64,000 nucleotides of DNA, taken from the NCBI GenBank assembly GCA_902363625.1, contig CABJAS010000008.1:177047-241046 (forward strand). Direction: 5' to 3'. The notes below the pieces were generated by a model. The model worked only from the letters and a program-made list of their open reading frames with translations, did not search any database and was not told where the DNA came from. Positions 8,576-16,838 of the stretch are shown here, in pieces (positions within the stretch are counted from its first letter, which is position 1; each line of letters starts with the position of its first letter). The DNA comes from Clostridiaceae bacterium. GTDB taxonomy: Bacteria > Bacillota_I > Bacilli_A > Erysipelotrichales > Coprobacillaceae. Position numbers and translations under genes: made by a program.

Positions 8576-9577
8576 CTATTCTTTATTTAATCGGTGATCC
8601 TCCTGAAAATCAACACGTGAAGGATTGCCCTCCGCACGATAAACCCGGTTAGTATTTAAATCATAAATACTTGACCATACTGTATCCATGCCTTGCCTGC
8701 GGTCATATTGACACATAAACCCCATTTTCCCAGACAGCAAATCTTGAATAAATGTAAGATCGGGATTATCACAGCGGCTTAATGCTTCAAAAGCAGTCTG
8801 GTAGCGTTCGTGAGAATGAATACCATCTTCGATCGGAGCTTGATAAGCCGACATCATCGGTAAATGGAAATCATTTGCTGCGACTACAAAGCCTTCCTTT
8901 GGGGCACGCTGAATTTCGATATTTTCAGCGTTACACTCCACTAAAGCAAAATCTCCCTGACGATCAGCCAGTACCAGTGTTTGGGAAGAACCGATCGGCA
9001 ATCTTTTTAAGGCTTCAATCGCCTCATTGACATTTTTACACTTTTCTAAGATATAGCGAACTAAGAAGCCGACATTAAATCCCGGGTTTCGCACTACCGG
9101 ATAGATAAAAGTCAATCCTACAGCTAAGCCATGCTCATTGATCCCGTCTTCTATTTGACTAAATGCAGTAGTATTGCCAATAAATGCAAAGCAATCCTCT
9201 AAATGATAATAGCAGCTGTCATAAGATTCTTCTAAATGACAGGCAAAATCACTGTTACGTCCAAAGAATGTCTTTCCATTTTTATGAATGGCAAAGCTAG
9301 TACAAAAATTATCTGCGGTATAACTATACATGCTTAATAAAAAATTGATTAAAATCTGACAGTCTATCTGCTGTCCATCGGCAATACCTTTGATTTCCTC
9401 TAAAATCTCAGGATAATATTCAGCATAAATTTTCTGACTTTCTCTGACATAATTTAGCCTCTTTGGCTCATTGAAGATAATAGGCAGACTGGTTAAAGAT
9501 ATCCCTGCCTTTAATAAACGACAGCCATAATCAAAGCCTGCCTGATAGTGTGTTCCTTTAAATTCTGAATGATTCAT
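8576..9577 (-). CDS. C45-type Ntn hydrolase (acyltransferase/amidase family)
   Basis: A 333-residue protein of the penicillin-acylase/choloylglycine-hydrolase-like Ntn fold. The segment NFCTSFAIHKNGKTFFGRNS holds the expected nucleophile cysteine and the R-N-S/D loop; family members either self-process at the cysteine or use it after removal of preceding residues. NEHGLAVGLTF and the late AANDFHLP also fit. Activity could be hydrolysis of an acyl amide. The start at 9577 is supported by AAAAGGAG with good spacing; an upstream in-frame extension of 26 residues has no ribosome binding site. It stands alone between two terminators. Confidence 0.75.
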   Translation of the reverse strand: MNHSEFKGTHYQAGFDYGCRLLKAGISLTSLPIIFNEPKRLNYVRESQKIYAEYYPEILEEIKGIADGQQIDCQILINFLLSMYSYTADNFCTSFAIHKNGKTFFGRNSDFACHLEESYDSCYYHLEDCFAFIGNTTAFSQIEDGINEHGLAVGLTFIYPVVRNPGFNVGFLVRYILEKCKNVNEAIEALKRLPIGSSQTLVLADRQGDFALVECNAENIEIQRAPKEGFVVAANDFHLPMMSAYQAPIEDGIHSHERYQTAFEALSRCDNPDLTFIQDLLSGKMGFMCQYDRRQGMDTVWSSIYDLNTNRVYRAEGNPSRVDFQEDHRLNKE

Positions 9578-9682
9578 AGTTGCTCTCCTTTTGCTTTTTT
9601 TGAGAGCTAGCGCTAACCCTAGATTGATTGTCACATAATAAAAATTTATTGTCAAACATTAAAAAAATAACTTTTATTTAGG

Positions 9683-9713
9683 AAAAAAACATTATTTTTA
9701 ACCAAATAATGTT
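9683..9713 (-). terminator. Terminator of the aldo/keto reductase pair
   Basis: AACATTATTT (9688-9697) pairs with AAATAATGTT (9704-9713), followed on the minus strand by seven T. It begins at the stop codon of the second reductase gene. Confidence 0.75.
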
Positions 9714-10868
9714 TTAATGTCCAAACAGCTTTGCAGCCTGTTTCATTTTAGAAATGATATCCACACTAAATGGACAATTACGCATACAAGCGCCACACTC
9801 GATGCACTCACTGGCATGGTGTTCCAATAAGTCATAATGATTTTGTAATGTTTCCGGCACTTCTTTTTGAATCAACGCCAAATCCAAATATTTATTGACC
9901 ATAGCAACATCAATTTTCTTCGTGCATGGTGCACAGTGACCGCAGTACATACAATGTCCATTAAAGACTGAGCGCGGTGCATTCGCTAATACTTGACTAT
10001 AATCTTTTTCTTCATCTGTGCTTGCTGTATAAGCTGAGGCTGCCAACAATTCTTCAATATTGCTGATGCCGACCACTACAGAAGCAACCGCCGGGCGGGC
10101 TAAGCAATAATGCAGACATTGAACAGGTGTTAATGCTTTTTTAAACGGTGAGGTTTCATCTTTTAATAGGATACCGGCACCAAAGCCCTTCATCACAGTT
10201 AATGCTACTCCTTCATTTTGGCAAGTCTGATACAAGCGGTCTCGTTTAGGATCAACTCCCTCATAAGTACGATCATTATAGGTACTGTCTTCAAACAAGA
10301 TATTAACATCCTCACTGGCTGGCAGCATATCATAAGCTGCATTGATACTAAATAGAATGACATCGATCACTCCACTTTCCACCGCTTTAAAGGCAATATC
10401 CGGATTATGTGTTGACAATCCTAAATGTTTGATAATTCCTTTTTCCTGTAAGTCTTTGGCATAATCAATCATCGATCCCTTGAATATCTGATCGAAATCT
10501 TTTTGATCATCCACATAATGAATCATGCCTACATCGACATAATCTAACTGCATACGTCTTAAAAAATCTTCATAGGACACTTTTACTTCTGTCATATTGC
10601 GTGTACGGCGATATTGTCCATTTTCCCACATAGAGCCTAAATGTCCTTCAATCACAAAACTTTCCCGCGGATAGTGGCTTAAAGCATCCCCTACATGACT
10701 TCTTACTTCTGGATTGGAATTATAGATGTCAATAAAGTTGATCCCCTCCGCCATTGCTTTATCCACAATGACCTTAGTATCTTCCTTATTTTTCCCTTCA
10801 AAGCCTTCACCACCTAAACCAACAGCACTGACTTTAATGCCGGTTCTCCCTAAAATACGATATTCCAT
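9714..10868 (-). CDS. Aldo/keto reductase with C-terminal 4Fe-4S domain (copy 2)
   Basis: A 384-residue two-domain oxidoreductase. The N-terminal TIM barrel shows the AKR features LGRTGIKVSAVGLGG, NFIDIYNSNPE, and the LDYVDVGMIHYVDD region. The C-terminal part has cysteines as CMYCGHCAPC and CIECGACMRNCPF, enough for ferredoxin-type clusters. Such AKR-Fe-S proteins are common in anaerobes, but substrates are largely unknown. It follows the first reductase by 17 bases and so is in the same transcript, driven by the MerR-type promoter at 11929-11959. Confidence 0.88.
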   Translation of the reverse strand: MEYRILGRTGIKVSAVGLGGEGFEGKNKEDTKVIVDKAMAEGINFIDIYNSNPEVRSHVGDALSHYPRESFVIEGHLGSMWENGQYRRTRNMTEVKVSYEDFLRRMQLDYVDVGMIHYVDDQKDFDQIFKGSMIDYAKDLQEKGIIKHLGLSTHNPDIAFKAVESGVIDVILFSINAAYDMLPASEDVNILFEDSTYNDRTYEGVDPKRDRLYQTCQNEGVALTVMKGFGAGILLKDETSPFKKALTPVQCLHYCLARPAVASVVVGISNIEELLAASAYTASTDEEKDYSQVLANAPRSVFNGHCMYCGHCAPCTKKIDVAMVNKYLDLALIQKEVPETLQNHYDLLEHHASECIECGACMRNCPFSVDIISKMKQAAKLFGH

Positions 10869-10885
10869 TTTTCTTCCCCCTTATT

Positions 10886-11896
10886 TTACTTTAAAAAGGT
10901 CTTATAATCCTCATAATTCTTTCTTAATAATTCCGGTGTATCTAATCCATACGGGCAATGTGCTTTACACTGACCGCAATTGAGACAGTCATCGATCTTT
11001 TTCATCATTTCCTGCCCTTTTTCTGACAAATGTCCACCGGCAGGTGAACGTCTCAGCAACAAGGACATTCTCGCGCAGGTATTGATCTGAATACCAACCG
11101 GACATGGCATACAATACCCACACCCACGGCAAAACTCACCAGCCAATTCCTCACGGTCATGCTTGATCAATGCCTTGATCTCCTCATTCATTACCGGCGG
11201 CTGTTCATTAAACTGAATAAATTCATCTAATTCACTGTCTTTTTGGATTCCCCAGATGGGCAGTACATTATCAAACTGCGCTAGATAAGCATAAGCCGCA
11301 TCGGCACGTGTAATCAATCCCCCTGATAAAGCTTTCATACAGATAAAACCGATATTTTTTTCTTTGCATGCACGCACTAAATCTTCTTCTTTTTTATCCG
11401 CAATATAACTAAACGGAAACTGTACAGTATCATATAAATCGGATTCTACTGCTTCCATTGCTACTGGCAAACGATGATTGGTAATACCAATAAAACGAAT
11501 CTTGCCTTGTTCCTTAGCATCCAGCATCGCTTCATATAATCCGCTTCCGTCTCCCGGTTTTGGACAGAATGAAGGATTATGAAACTGGTAAATATCAATA
11601 TAATCGGTCTTCATCATTTCTAAGCTTGTTTCTAAATCTTTCCAAAAGCCTTCTATTGTTGTTGCCATAGTTTTTGTCGCTAAATAAATATGCTGACGTA
11701 CATCGCTTAATCCTAATCCAATTTTTTCTTCACTGTCACTGTAAGCTCTTGCGGAATCAAAAAAGTTAATTCCATTCTCATAGGCTTTTCTCAACAGTCC
11801 AGCCCCTTCTTCTTTTGAAACACGTTGTACGGGTAAAGCACCAAAGCCATTTCTATTAACTGTTATTTGTGTTCTTCCTAAAGTTACATATTCCAT
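10886..11896 (-). CDS. Aldo/keto reductase with C-terminal 4Fe-4S domain (copy 1)
   Basis: A 336-residue paralogue of the downstream reductase, shorter in the barrel loops. AKR pattern: NFFDSARAYSDSEEKIG (the usual D and Y catalytic positions), ATKTMATT and YIDIYQFHNP. C-terminal CRGCGYCMPC and CLNCGQCKAHCPYG supply ferredoxin-type cysteines. It is the first gene of the two-gene unit. The promoter has a MerR-type 19-base spacer filled by a palindrome, so induction by a MerR regulator, perhaps the one at 15078-15443, is inferred. Confidence 0.88.
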   Translation of the reverse strand: MEYVTLGRTQITVNRNGFGALPVQRVSKEEGAGLLRKAYENGINFFDSARAYSDSEEKIGLGLSDVRQHIYLATKTMATTIEGFWKDLETSLEMMKTDYIDIYQFHNPSFCPKPGDGSGLYEAMLDAKEQGKIRFIGITNHRLPVAMEAVESDLYDTVQFPFSYIADKKEEDLVRACKEKNIGFICMKALSGGLITRADAAYAYLAQFDNVLPIWGIQKDSELDEFIQFNEQPPVMNEEIKALIKHDREELAGEFCRGCGYCMPCPVGIQINTCARMSLLLRRSPAGGHLSEKGQEMMKKIDDCLNCGQCKAHCPYGLDTPELLRKNYEDYKTFLK

Positions 11897-11928
11897 TCTT
11901 TATTCTCCCTTCGATCTTCCTTATACCC

Positions 11929-11959
11929 ATCATAGCACTTAGAGTTTACTCTAAGTCAA
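11929..11959 (-). promoter_or_regulatory. MerR-type promoter/operator of the reductase pair
   Basis: Minus-strand -35 TTGACT (11954-11959), 19-base spacer, -10 TATGAT (11929-11934). The spacer region holds the palindrome CTTAGAGTTTACTCTAAG (11938-11955). Overlong spacing with a central dyad is the hallmark of MerR-activated promoters; the dyad nearly matches that of the merR promoter at 15465-15495. Confidence 0.8.
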
Positions 11960-11971
11960 GATTTTTATCAA

Positions 11972-11992
11972 AAAAAGACCGCTGTACGGTCT
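11972..11992 (-). terminator. Terminator after larC
   Basis: AGACCG arms around a GTACAG-type loop followed by six T on the minus strand; it overlaps the larC stop codon. Confidence 0.65.
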
Positions 11993-13208
11993 ATTTAAAC
12001 AATGTATAAAGTTCCTTGATCGCAATCCCCTTATCATCTGCGATTCGCTTTAGGTCTTCATATTCAGGATACAGATATGTGTTTCCTTGATGAGATACTT
12101 CCTTTATCCTTACTTTCCCATAAGGCGTATCTGCTTCTTTAATCTGACGCTCTAATACCGCTCGCTGTTCACGACGATAACGCATTCCAATCGTTGTTGT
12201 CTGCTTAAAGATAATATCCTGCATAGCTTGCAGCTCTTCTTCTTTGCAGACAACAGTTAATCGATAAGCAGGACGATTCTTTTTCATATAAATAGGAGTA
12301 AAGAAAGCATCCAAAGCCTTATTCTTAAATAACTGTTCTAAAGTATATGCCAATATTTCTCCATTGCAGTCATCAATATTTGTTTCAATGACAATAATGT
12401 CATCGTCTTCTTTCTTGATTTCTCCATAGACTACTTTTAAGACATTGGGGATCTTTAAATCTTTGGTTCCGCTTCCCCAGCCGATCTTTTCTACATTCAT
12501 TGCCGGCATTGTACCATAACTGCTGGCAAGTTCAGCAATAATTGCTGCCCCTGTCGGTGTCACTAATTCCGTATCAATATCGATCTGTCTGGCAATGACA
12601 TTGCTGGCTGCAAAGATTTCACTTGTAGCCGGTACCGGAACAGGAATCGTTCCATGAGCACATTCAATGAAACCGTATCCGTCATTGACAACACTGCTGT
12701 AAATAATATCCGGTGAGATTTTATCGATTAGTACAGCAGTTCCGATAATATCCACAATCGAATCGATGGCGCCCACTTCATGGAAATGAACATTCTCTAA
12801 TGTTTCATTATGCACCTTGCTTTCTGCTTTTGCGACACGTAAGAAAATACGTTTCGCCAACGCTTTTGCCGATGGGGCTATTTCACTATCATCAATGATT
12901 TTATTGACATCAAATAGATTACGATGTACATGTTGATGACTATGATCGTGTTCTTCATGGTCATGAGAATGTTCATGGCTATGCCCCTCATGATGGTGAT
13001 GATGATCTATATTTTCTAAATGAACATCGACATAAGTCCCAGTAATCCCATTTTTCACACTTTTAGAGATATGGATATGATACCCGTCAACATGAAGCTT
13101 CTTTAATTCATTAAGTAAATAAGTATGATCTCCTAAAATCTCTACTAAAGCACCCAATGTCATATTTCCGCTAATCCCACTGGTGCAGTCAAAATATAAT
13201 GCTTTCAT
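11991..13208 (-). CDS. larC: Nickel pincer cofactor biosynthesis protein LarC (nickel insertase)
   Basis: A 405-residue protein of the DUF111/LarC family; LarC inserts nickel into the dithiolated pyridinium mononucleotide made by LarB and LarE. The N-terminus has FDCTSGISGNMTLGAL. A histidine-rich stretch (HHHHHEGHSHEHSHDHEE, about residues 69-86) is likely to bind nickel. The C-terminal LarC2 half (ETNIDDCNGE... and IGMRYRREQRAVLER) is in the same frame, unlike Lactiplantibacillus plantarum where a ribosomal frameshift joins the halves. Its ATG overlaps the larB stop (ATGA), showing coupling. No larA is visible in the window. Confidence 0.93.
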   Translation of the reverse strand: MKALYFDCTSGISGNMTLGALVEILGDHTYLLNELKKLHVDGYHIHISKSVKNGITGTYVDVHLENIDHHHHHEGHSHEHSHDHEEHDHSHQHVHRNLFDVNKIIDDSEIAPSAKALAKRIFLRVAKAESKVHNETLENVHFHEVGAIDSIVDIIGTAVLIDKISPDIIYSSVVNDGYGFIECAHGTIPVPVPATSEIFAASNVIARQIDIDTELVTPTGAAIIAELASSYGTMPAMNVEKIGWGSGTKDLKIPNVLKVVYGEIKKEDDDIIVIETNIDDCNGEILAYTLEQLFKNKALDAFFTPIYMKKNRPAYRLTVVCKEEELQAMQDIIFKQTTTIGMRYRREQRAVLERQIKEADTPYGKVRIKEVSHQGNTYLYPEYEDLKRIADDKGIAIKELYTLFK

Positions 13209-13948
13209 TCTTTCTTTCCTCCTAAATTATTAATCGTATGTGCCATAAATCCGGCACCAAACCCATTGTCAATATTGACAACACTGATTCCGCTGGCACA
13301 GCTGTTCAACATGGCTAATAAAGCCGCCAATCCATTGAAATTTGCCCCATACCCAACCGAAGTTGGAACTGCAATAACAGGTTTATCCGTTAAACCACCG
13401 ATCACCGATGCCAACGCACCTTCCATCCCAGCTATGGCAATAATGACGCTTGCCTTTTCAATGACATCCAGGCGGTTAAAAAGCCGATGAATGCCTGCCA
13501 CGCCGACATCTGTAATCAGTTCCACGTCATTACCTAAATATTTAGCTGTAATTACCGCCTCTTTTGCCACAGGCAAATCCGATGTTCCGGCACACGCGAC
13601 AACGATCAAGCCTTTATTTTTAGGTTTTGGTGTTTGATTCAATAAAAATGTCTGAGCAAGTTCATCATAAACAAACTCAGGATAAAGCTTTTTTAAATAG
13701 TCATACTTAGCTTCATCTAAGCGTGTGACTAAAATATTAGGAACTTCATGGTCCAACATATTTTGGATAATACCGGCAATATGTTCTTTGGTCTTCCCTG
13801 CCCCATAAATCACTTCCGAAGCCCCTGTTCTTTTTTCACGATTAAAATCAATCGTGGCATAGTCTAAGGGATTATCGATTAATTCACTCGCTTCTTCTAT
13901 AGATAACTCATTCTTTTTAACTTTTTCCAATATATCTTTTACTTTCAT
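13205..13948 (-). CDS. larB: Nickel pincer cofactor carboxylase/hydrolase LarB
   Basis: A 247-residue protein with a C-terminal PurE-like (AIR carboxylase) domain: VACAGTSDLPVAKEAV, DVGVAGIHRLF and AGMEGALASVIGGL are the typical LarB segments. LarB carboxylates nicotinic acid adenine dinucleotide and cleaves the product, the first step of the cofactor pathway. Start: an in-frame GTG at 13957 lies inside the AGAGGTGG ribosome binding site, so ATG 13948 is used. It is translationally coupled to larC. A 223-base gap with decayed-looking sequence separates it from larE. Confidence 0.93.
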   Translation of the reverse strand: MKVKDILEKVKKNELSIEEASELIDNPLDYATIDFNREKRTGASEVIYGAGKTKEHIAGIIQNMLDHEVPNILVTRLDEAKYDYLKKLYPEFVYDELAQTFLLNQTPKPKNKGLIVVACAGTSDLPVAKEAVITAKYLGNDVELITDVGVAGIHRLFNRLDVIEKASVIIAIAGMEGALASVIGGLTDKPVIAVPTSVGYGANFNGLAALLAMLNSCASGISVVNIDNGFGAGFMAHTINNLGGKKE

Positions 13949-13957
13949 CTTAACCAC

Positions 13958-14171
13958 CTCTCATTTCTTATTCCTGTATGAATTGTTAATGTAACGCCAA
14001 AAAGTCCGGAAATTCTAAATTATCGCATGATCAATAGCTTCTAAAGCTCATGACAATGCTTTCTTCCCAGAATCGCAATATTGATAAAATTATTTTCTTT
14101 ATTAATTGCTTCATTGTTCCCTTTCGCAGTTACTTCTATAACTCTTCATACACTTCAATATGCTGGAACAT
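13958..14171. other. Gap between larE and larB, possible gene remnant
   Basis: No intact gene. On the minus strand a short open stretch reads about 35 codons (VIEVTAKGNNEAINKE...) before a stop and continues in other frames, which looks like eroded coding sequence. No family is recognised and no promoter or terminator is evident. Confidence 0.3.
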
Positions 14172-14951
14172 TTATTTTTTATCATAGCTGCCGCTTGTGA
14201 TTCCATTCAAATCCAAGGTGACATATCGAAAGCCTAAAGCCTTTAATGCTTCTACCACCTCTGAATGTTCGATCACTTTGGCAAAATCTTTCTTTTCTAC
14301 TTCTATGCGTGCCAGTTCATCCTGCACTCTTACCCTTATATAATAAATTCCTAATTGGTGAAATAATGCTTCAGCCTTATCCACTCTTTCTAATTTTTCT
14401 TTGGTTAAAAGCGTGTCATAGTCAAAACGTGATGCCAAGCATGCATTTGCCGGCTTATCATATGTTACGATGCCTAACATCTTAGAATATTCTCTGATCT
14501 CTTTTTTGCTTAACTGACATTCTGCCATCGGTGATAGAATACCTAATTCTAAACAAGCCTGAATACCGGGACGATATACACCTTCATCATCTTTATTTTT
14601 ACCATCAAGGACATATTTAAAATCCTGTGCATGAGCCGCATTGATCACCTTGCTCATGATCATCTTCTTACAGTGATAACAACGGTCATGCGCATTATGT
14701 GCGAATTGCTCGACACTTAATACATCGATCGGAATCTCTATATGCTGTACATCTTTTAACAGCGCTCTGGCTTCTGCCAGATCTTCTCTTGACATCATGT
14801 CTCCTACACATAAGATCGCTAGCACATTTTTCTCTCCCAATGTCTGCAGCGCAACATTTAATAGGAAATTGGAATCGCACCCACCGCTGTATGCAATGGC
14901 TACTTTTTGATAATCTGTTAATCTTTGCTTTAATGCATGTAATTTATCCAC
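14172..14951 (-). CDS. larE: ATP-dependent sulfur transferase LarE, three-cysteine type
   Basis: A 259-residue PP-loop enzyme that transfers sulfur to the pyridinium precursor of the nickel pincer cofactor. The PP-loop is SGGCDS (22-27; V to C change from the usual SGGVDS). Cysteines at 91 and 94 (HDRCYHCKK) and at 171 (NACLASRF) give the CxxC plus third-cysteine pattern reported for LarE proteins that hold a 4Fe-4S cluster, rather than the single sacrificial cysteine of L. plantarum. Start: GTG 14951, with GAAGGGAG 6 bases upstream, yields the typical N-terminus; an ATG seven codons upstream has a poorer site. Confidence 0.9.
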   Translation of the reverse strand: MDKLHALKQRLTDYQKVAIAYSGGCDSNFLLNVALQTLGEKNVLAILCVGDMMSREDLAEARALLKDVQHIEIPIDVLSVEQFAHNAHDRCYHCKKMIMSKVINAAHAQDFKYVLDGKNKDDEGVYRPGIQACLELGILSPMAECQLSKKEIREYSKMLGIVTYDKPANACLASRFDYDTLLTKEKLERVDKAEALFHQLGIYYIRVRVQDELARIEVEKKDFAKVIEHSEVVEALKALGFRYVTLDLNGITSGSYDKK

Positions 14952-15006
14952 TAGATGCTCCCTTCTTTCCATTTACCTTAATTCAAGAACAGATCCCCTA
15001 AATTGA

Positions 15007-15074
15007 CTTGGCTGCTCAAAATATATGAATATTTCAAACAGGGAGTTTAAACATGATTCAATGAAGCAGCCAAG
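15007..15074. repeat. Long-range inverted repeat between merR and larE
   Basis: CTTGGCTGCT (15007-15016) and AGCAGCCAAG (15065-15074) are perfect complements 48 bases apart, starting 4 bases after the merR stop. The RNA could fold into a closed loop in the leader of larE. The loop lacks a T run after it on either strand, so it is not an ordinary terminator. Confidence 0.5.
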
Positions 15075-15077
15075 CAA

Positions 15078-15443
15078 TCATAGTTTTCCATTCATTGCCA
15101 TCTGATGATAGCGATCAATCTTATGATTCAATTTATCCAATGTATCATTCATTTCGTTAATACGTTCTATTAAGCGGTCGCGCTGTTCTTCCAGCAAAGC
15201 CTGTCGAGCATAATAGGTTTCATCCCCCTGACGATATAATTCCATATATTCAAGAAGAACCTCGATTGGAAGTCCCGCAGCTCGCATGCATTTTACAAAC
15301 TGAATCCATTTTAAATCCTCTTCCTGATAGTCTCGAATCCCACTTTTATTTTTATGAATAGGCGGAATTAATCCGATTCTTTCATAATATCGAAGCGTAT
15401 CACCAGAAAGGCAAAACTGTCTGCTTACTTCTGCAATCGTCAT
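15078..15443 (-). CDS. MerR family transcriptional regulator
   Basis: A 121-residue regulator: winged HTH (IAEVSRQFCLSGDTLRYYERIGLIPP), then KCMRAAGLPIEVLLEYMELY and a C-terminal coiled-coil dimerisation helix. There are no metal-binding cysteines near the C-terminus, so it is closer to the aldehyde/electrophile-responsive AdhR type found beside aldo/keto reductases than to metal sensors (inference). Start: an upstream in-frame extension is rejected because GGAGGTGG precedes ATG 15443. Its own promoter and that of the reductase pair carry near-identical dyads, implying autoregulation and control of the reductases. Confidence 0.9.
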   Translation of the reverse strand: MTIAEVSRQFCLSGDTLRYYERIGLIPPIHKNKSGIRDYQEEDLKWIQFVKCMRAAGLPIEVLLEYMELYRQGDETYYARQALLEEQRDRLIERINEMNDTLDKLNHKIDRYHQMAMNGKL

Positions 15444-15464
15444 TTTTACCACCTCCATGCTTTT

Positions 15465-15495
15465 ACGATACACCTTCGAGTTAACTCTAAGTCAA
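15465..15495 (-). promoter_or_regulatory. MerR-type promoter of merR
   Basis: Minus-strand -35 TTGACT (15490-15495), 19-base spacer, -10 TATCGT (15465-15470); the dyad CTTCGAGTTAACTCTAAG (15474-15491) fills the spacer. It is the same layout as at 11929-11959. Confidence 0.8.
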
Positions 15496-15524
15496 GTTTT
15501 TTTGCAGACTTTTTTATTTTTCCC

Positions 15525-15552
15525 TTGTGATGATGAAGAATAGTGCTATAAT
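15525..15552 (+). promoter_or_regulatory. Promoter of the carbonic anhydrase gene
   Basis: TTGTGA (15525-15530), 16-base spacer, TATAAT (15547-15552), then AGGAGG just before the ATG at 15573. Confidence 0.65.
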
Positions 15553-15572
15553 CCCAAGAAGGAGGAAATCAT

Positions 15573-16114
15573 ATGATGGATGACATTTTAAATTACAACA
15601 AACAATTTGTTGAAGATAAAAAATATAAACCTTATGAAACCGGTAAATACCCTAAAAAGAAACTTGCTATTGTAACGTGCATGGATACCCGTCTGACAAA
15701 ACTGCTGCCGGCAGCTCTAGGGCTCAAAAACGGTGATGCTAAAATTATTAAGAATGCCGGGGTATGATCACTCACCCCTTTGGCAGTGCTGTCAGAAGTT
15801 TACTGATTGCGATTTATGAGCTTGGGGTACAGGATATTATGATTATCGGTCATACAGACTGCGGAGTTCAGTCTGTTAATTATGAAGCGATGATTCATAA
15901 AATGAAAGAAAGAGGCATTCATGAAGACTCCATTGATTTCGTTAAATATTGTGGAATTCAATTTGAAAGTTGGCTGGCGGGGTTTAAAGATGCCAGCACT
16001 GCCGTTAAGAAAAGTGTGGAAATGCTGAAAAAGCATCCACTGATTCCAGATGACATTCATATTTATGGCTATATTATGGATTCTATTACAGGTGAATTAA
16101 TGCCCGTAAAATAA
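15573..16114 (+). pseudogene. Beta-carbonic anhydrase, split by a one-base frameshift
   Basis: Two reading frames make one beta-class carbonic anhydrase (zinc enzyme interconverting CO2 and bicarbonate). Frame one has the CMDTR zinc motif (Cys36, Asp38, Arg40) and stops after ...KNAGV; frame two begins MITHPFGSAVRSLL and has GHTDCG (second histidine and cysteine ligands). Family proteins read NAGG-M-ITHP, so one G is missing from the GGGG run at 15759-15762. Promoter, ribosome binding site and terminator are intact, so this is a recent mutation, a slippage-prone tract, or a sequencing error. As written, no functional enzyme would be made without frameshifting. Confidence 0.85.
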
Positions 16115-16121
16115 AGTATTG

Positions 16122-16156
16122 AATCAGGAGAATCATCATGATTTTTCTGATTTTTT
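16122..16156 (+). terminator. Terminator after the carbonic anhydrase gene
   Basis: A stem of about 15 bases (AATCAGGAGAATCAT with its imperfect complement) is followed by TTTTTT shortly after the stop codon. Confidence 0.75.
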
Positions 16157-16223
16157 GTAGTTCATGTAACATATCTATAAATTTCATGTTAATATGGAAT
16201 AAGAATGAAAAGGAGATAAGTGT

Positions 16224-16415
16224 ATGAAAAAATATGAATATGTCAGTCTTAGTTATTCAGCTTCAAACATGGTAATGGCTTCAATGAATCAGCATCGAGA
16301 GATTATTGATCAATATGCACAAAAAGGATATACCTATATTGGTATGATTCCAACAGAAATCAGTGCCAATGGCTGTATTCGAAAAATTGATCTGATTTTT
16401 GAAGCAGGGAAATAG
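16224..16415 (+). CDS. DUF4177-like small protein
   Basis: A 63-residue soluble protein. The pattern MKKYEYVSL, an internal helix (REIIDQYAQKGYTYIGM) and a final IDLIFE strand matches DUF4177-type small proteins, whose function is unknown. AAGGAG is well placed before the ATG. The next gene starts two bases after the stop, so the two are co-translated and probably work together. Confidence 0.65.
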   Translation: MKKYEYVSLSYSASNMVMASMNQHREIIDQYAQKGYTYIGMIPTEISANGCIRKIDLIFEAGK

Positions 16416-16417
16416 AT

Positions 16418-16753
16418 ATGGATTTGTTTTATAATATTTGCATAGGCATTTCCCTAGGAATTATTGGTGGTTTTTTTGCCGGAACCCTGCGCTTAGCGTT
16501 CAAAAAGAATTACAATGAACAGCAAGTAGCTGCGGCTGGACATATGATAAAGATTGTCGCCAATATAGTGAAGTATCTTACTTTTCTCTTCTTGATCTTA
16601 GGCTTTATCTGGTGTGTCTACTTTTTGATTCTAGGAGCAGTAATGCCTGAGCAATCAGAATATGCAACCAACATGTCACAGCTTATAGTGTCTGTATTGA
16701 CAATTATTTCTATCATTTTTGCTTTTTTCGAGTTCCTGCGACGAGCAAAATAA
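16418..16753 (+). CDS. Small membrane protein, unknown
   Basis: A 111-residue protein with three predicted membrane segments (about residues 5-24, 48-72 and 84-105) and a positively charged loop after the first. No family recognised. Its start directly follows the DUF4177-like gene, and a weak hairpin with a T-rich tail (16762-16790) ends the unit. Confidence 0.6.
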   Translation: MDLFYNICIGISLGIIGGFFAGTLRLAFKKNYNEQQVAAAGHMIKIVANIVKYLTFLFLILGFIWCVYFLILGAVMPEQSEYATNMSQLIVSVLTIISIIFAFFEFLRRAK

Positions 16754-16761
16754 GGTTATAA

Positions 16762-16790
16762 TAAAGGCTTTTAGGAGTCTTTATTTTATT
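16762..16790 (+). terminator. Terminator of the DUF4177/membrane protein pair
   Basis: AAAGGCT (16763-16769) pairs with AGTCTTT (16776-16782) with G-U pairing and is followed by a T-rich run. Confidence 0.5.
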
Positions 16791-16838
16791 TATTCTATCT
16801 TTAGTTGAATTCAGCAGTGAAATTCTAGCAATGCGTTA

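Noticed and set aside
15007..15074. NiCo or other known riboswitch before larE
   Set aside because: Beyond the long-range stem, none of the conserved junction sequences of known metal riboswitches is seen.
15764..16114. A separate gene starting MITHPFGSAV
   Set aside because: It is the second half of the frameshifted carbonic anhydrase; its ATG lies at the break and has no ribosome binding site of its own.
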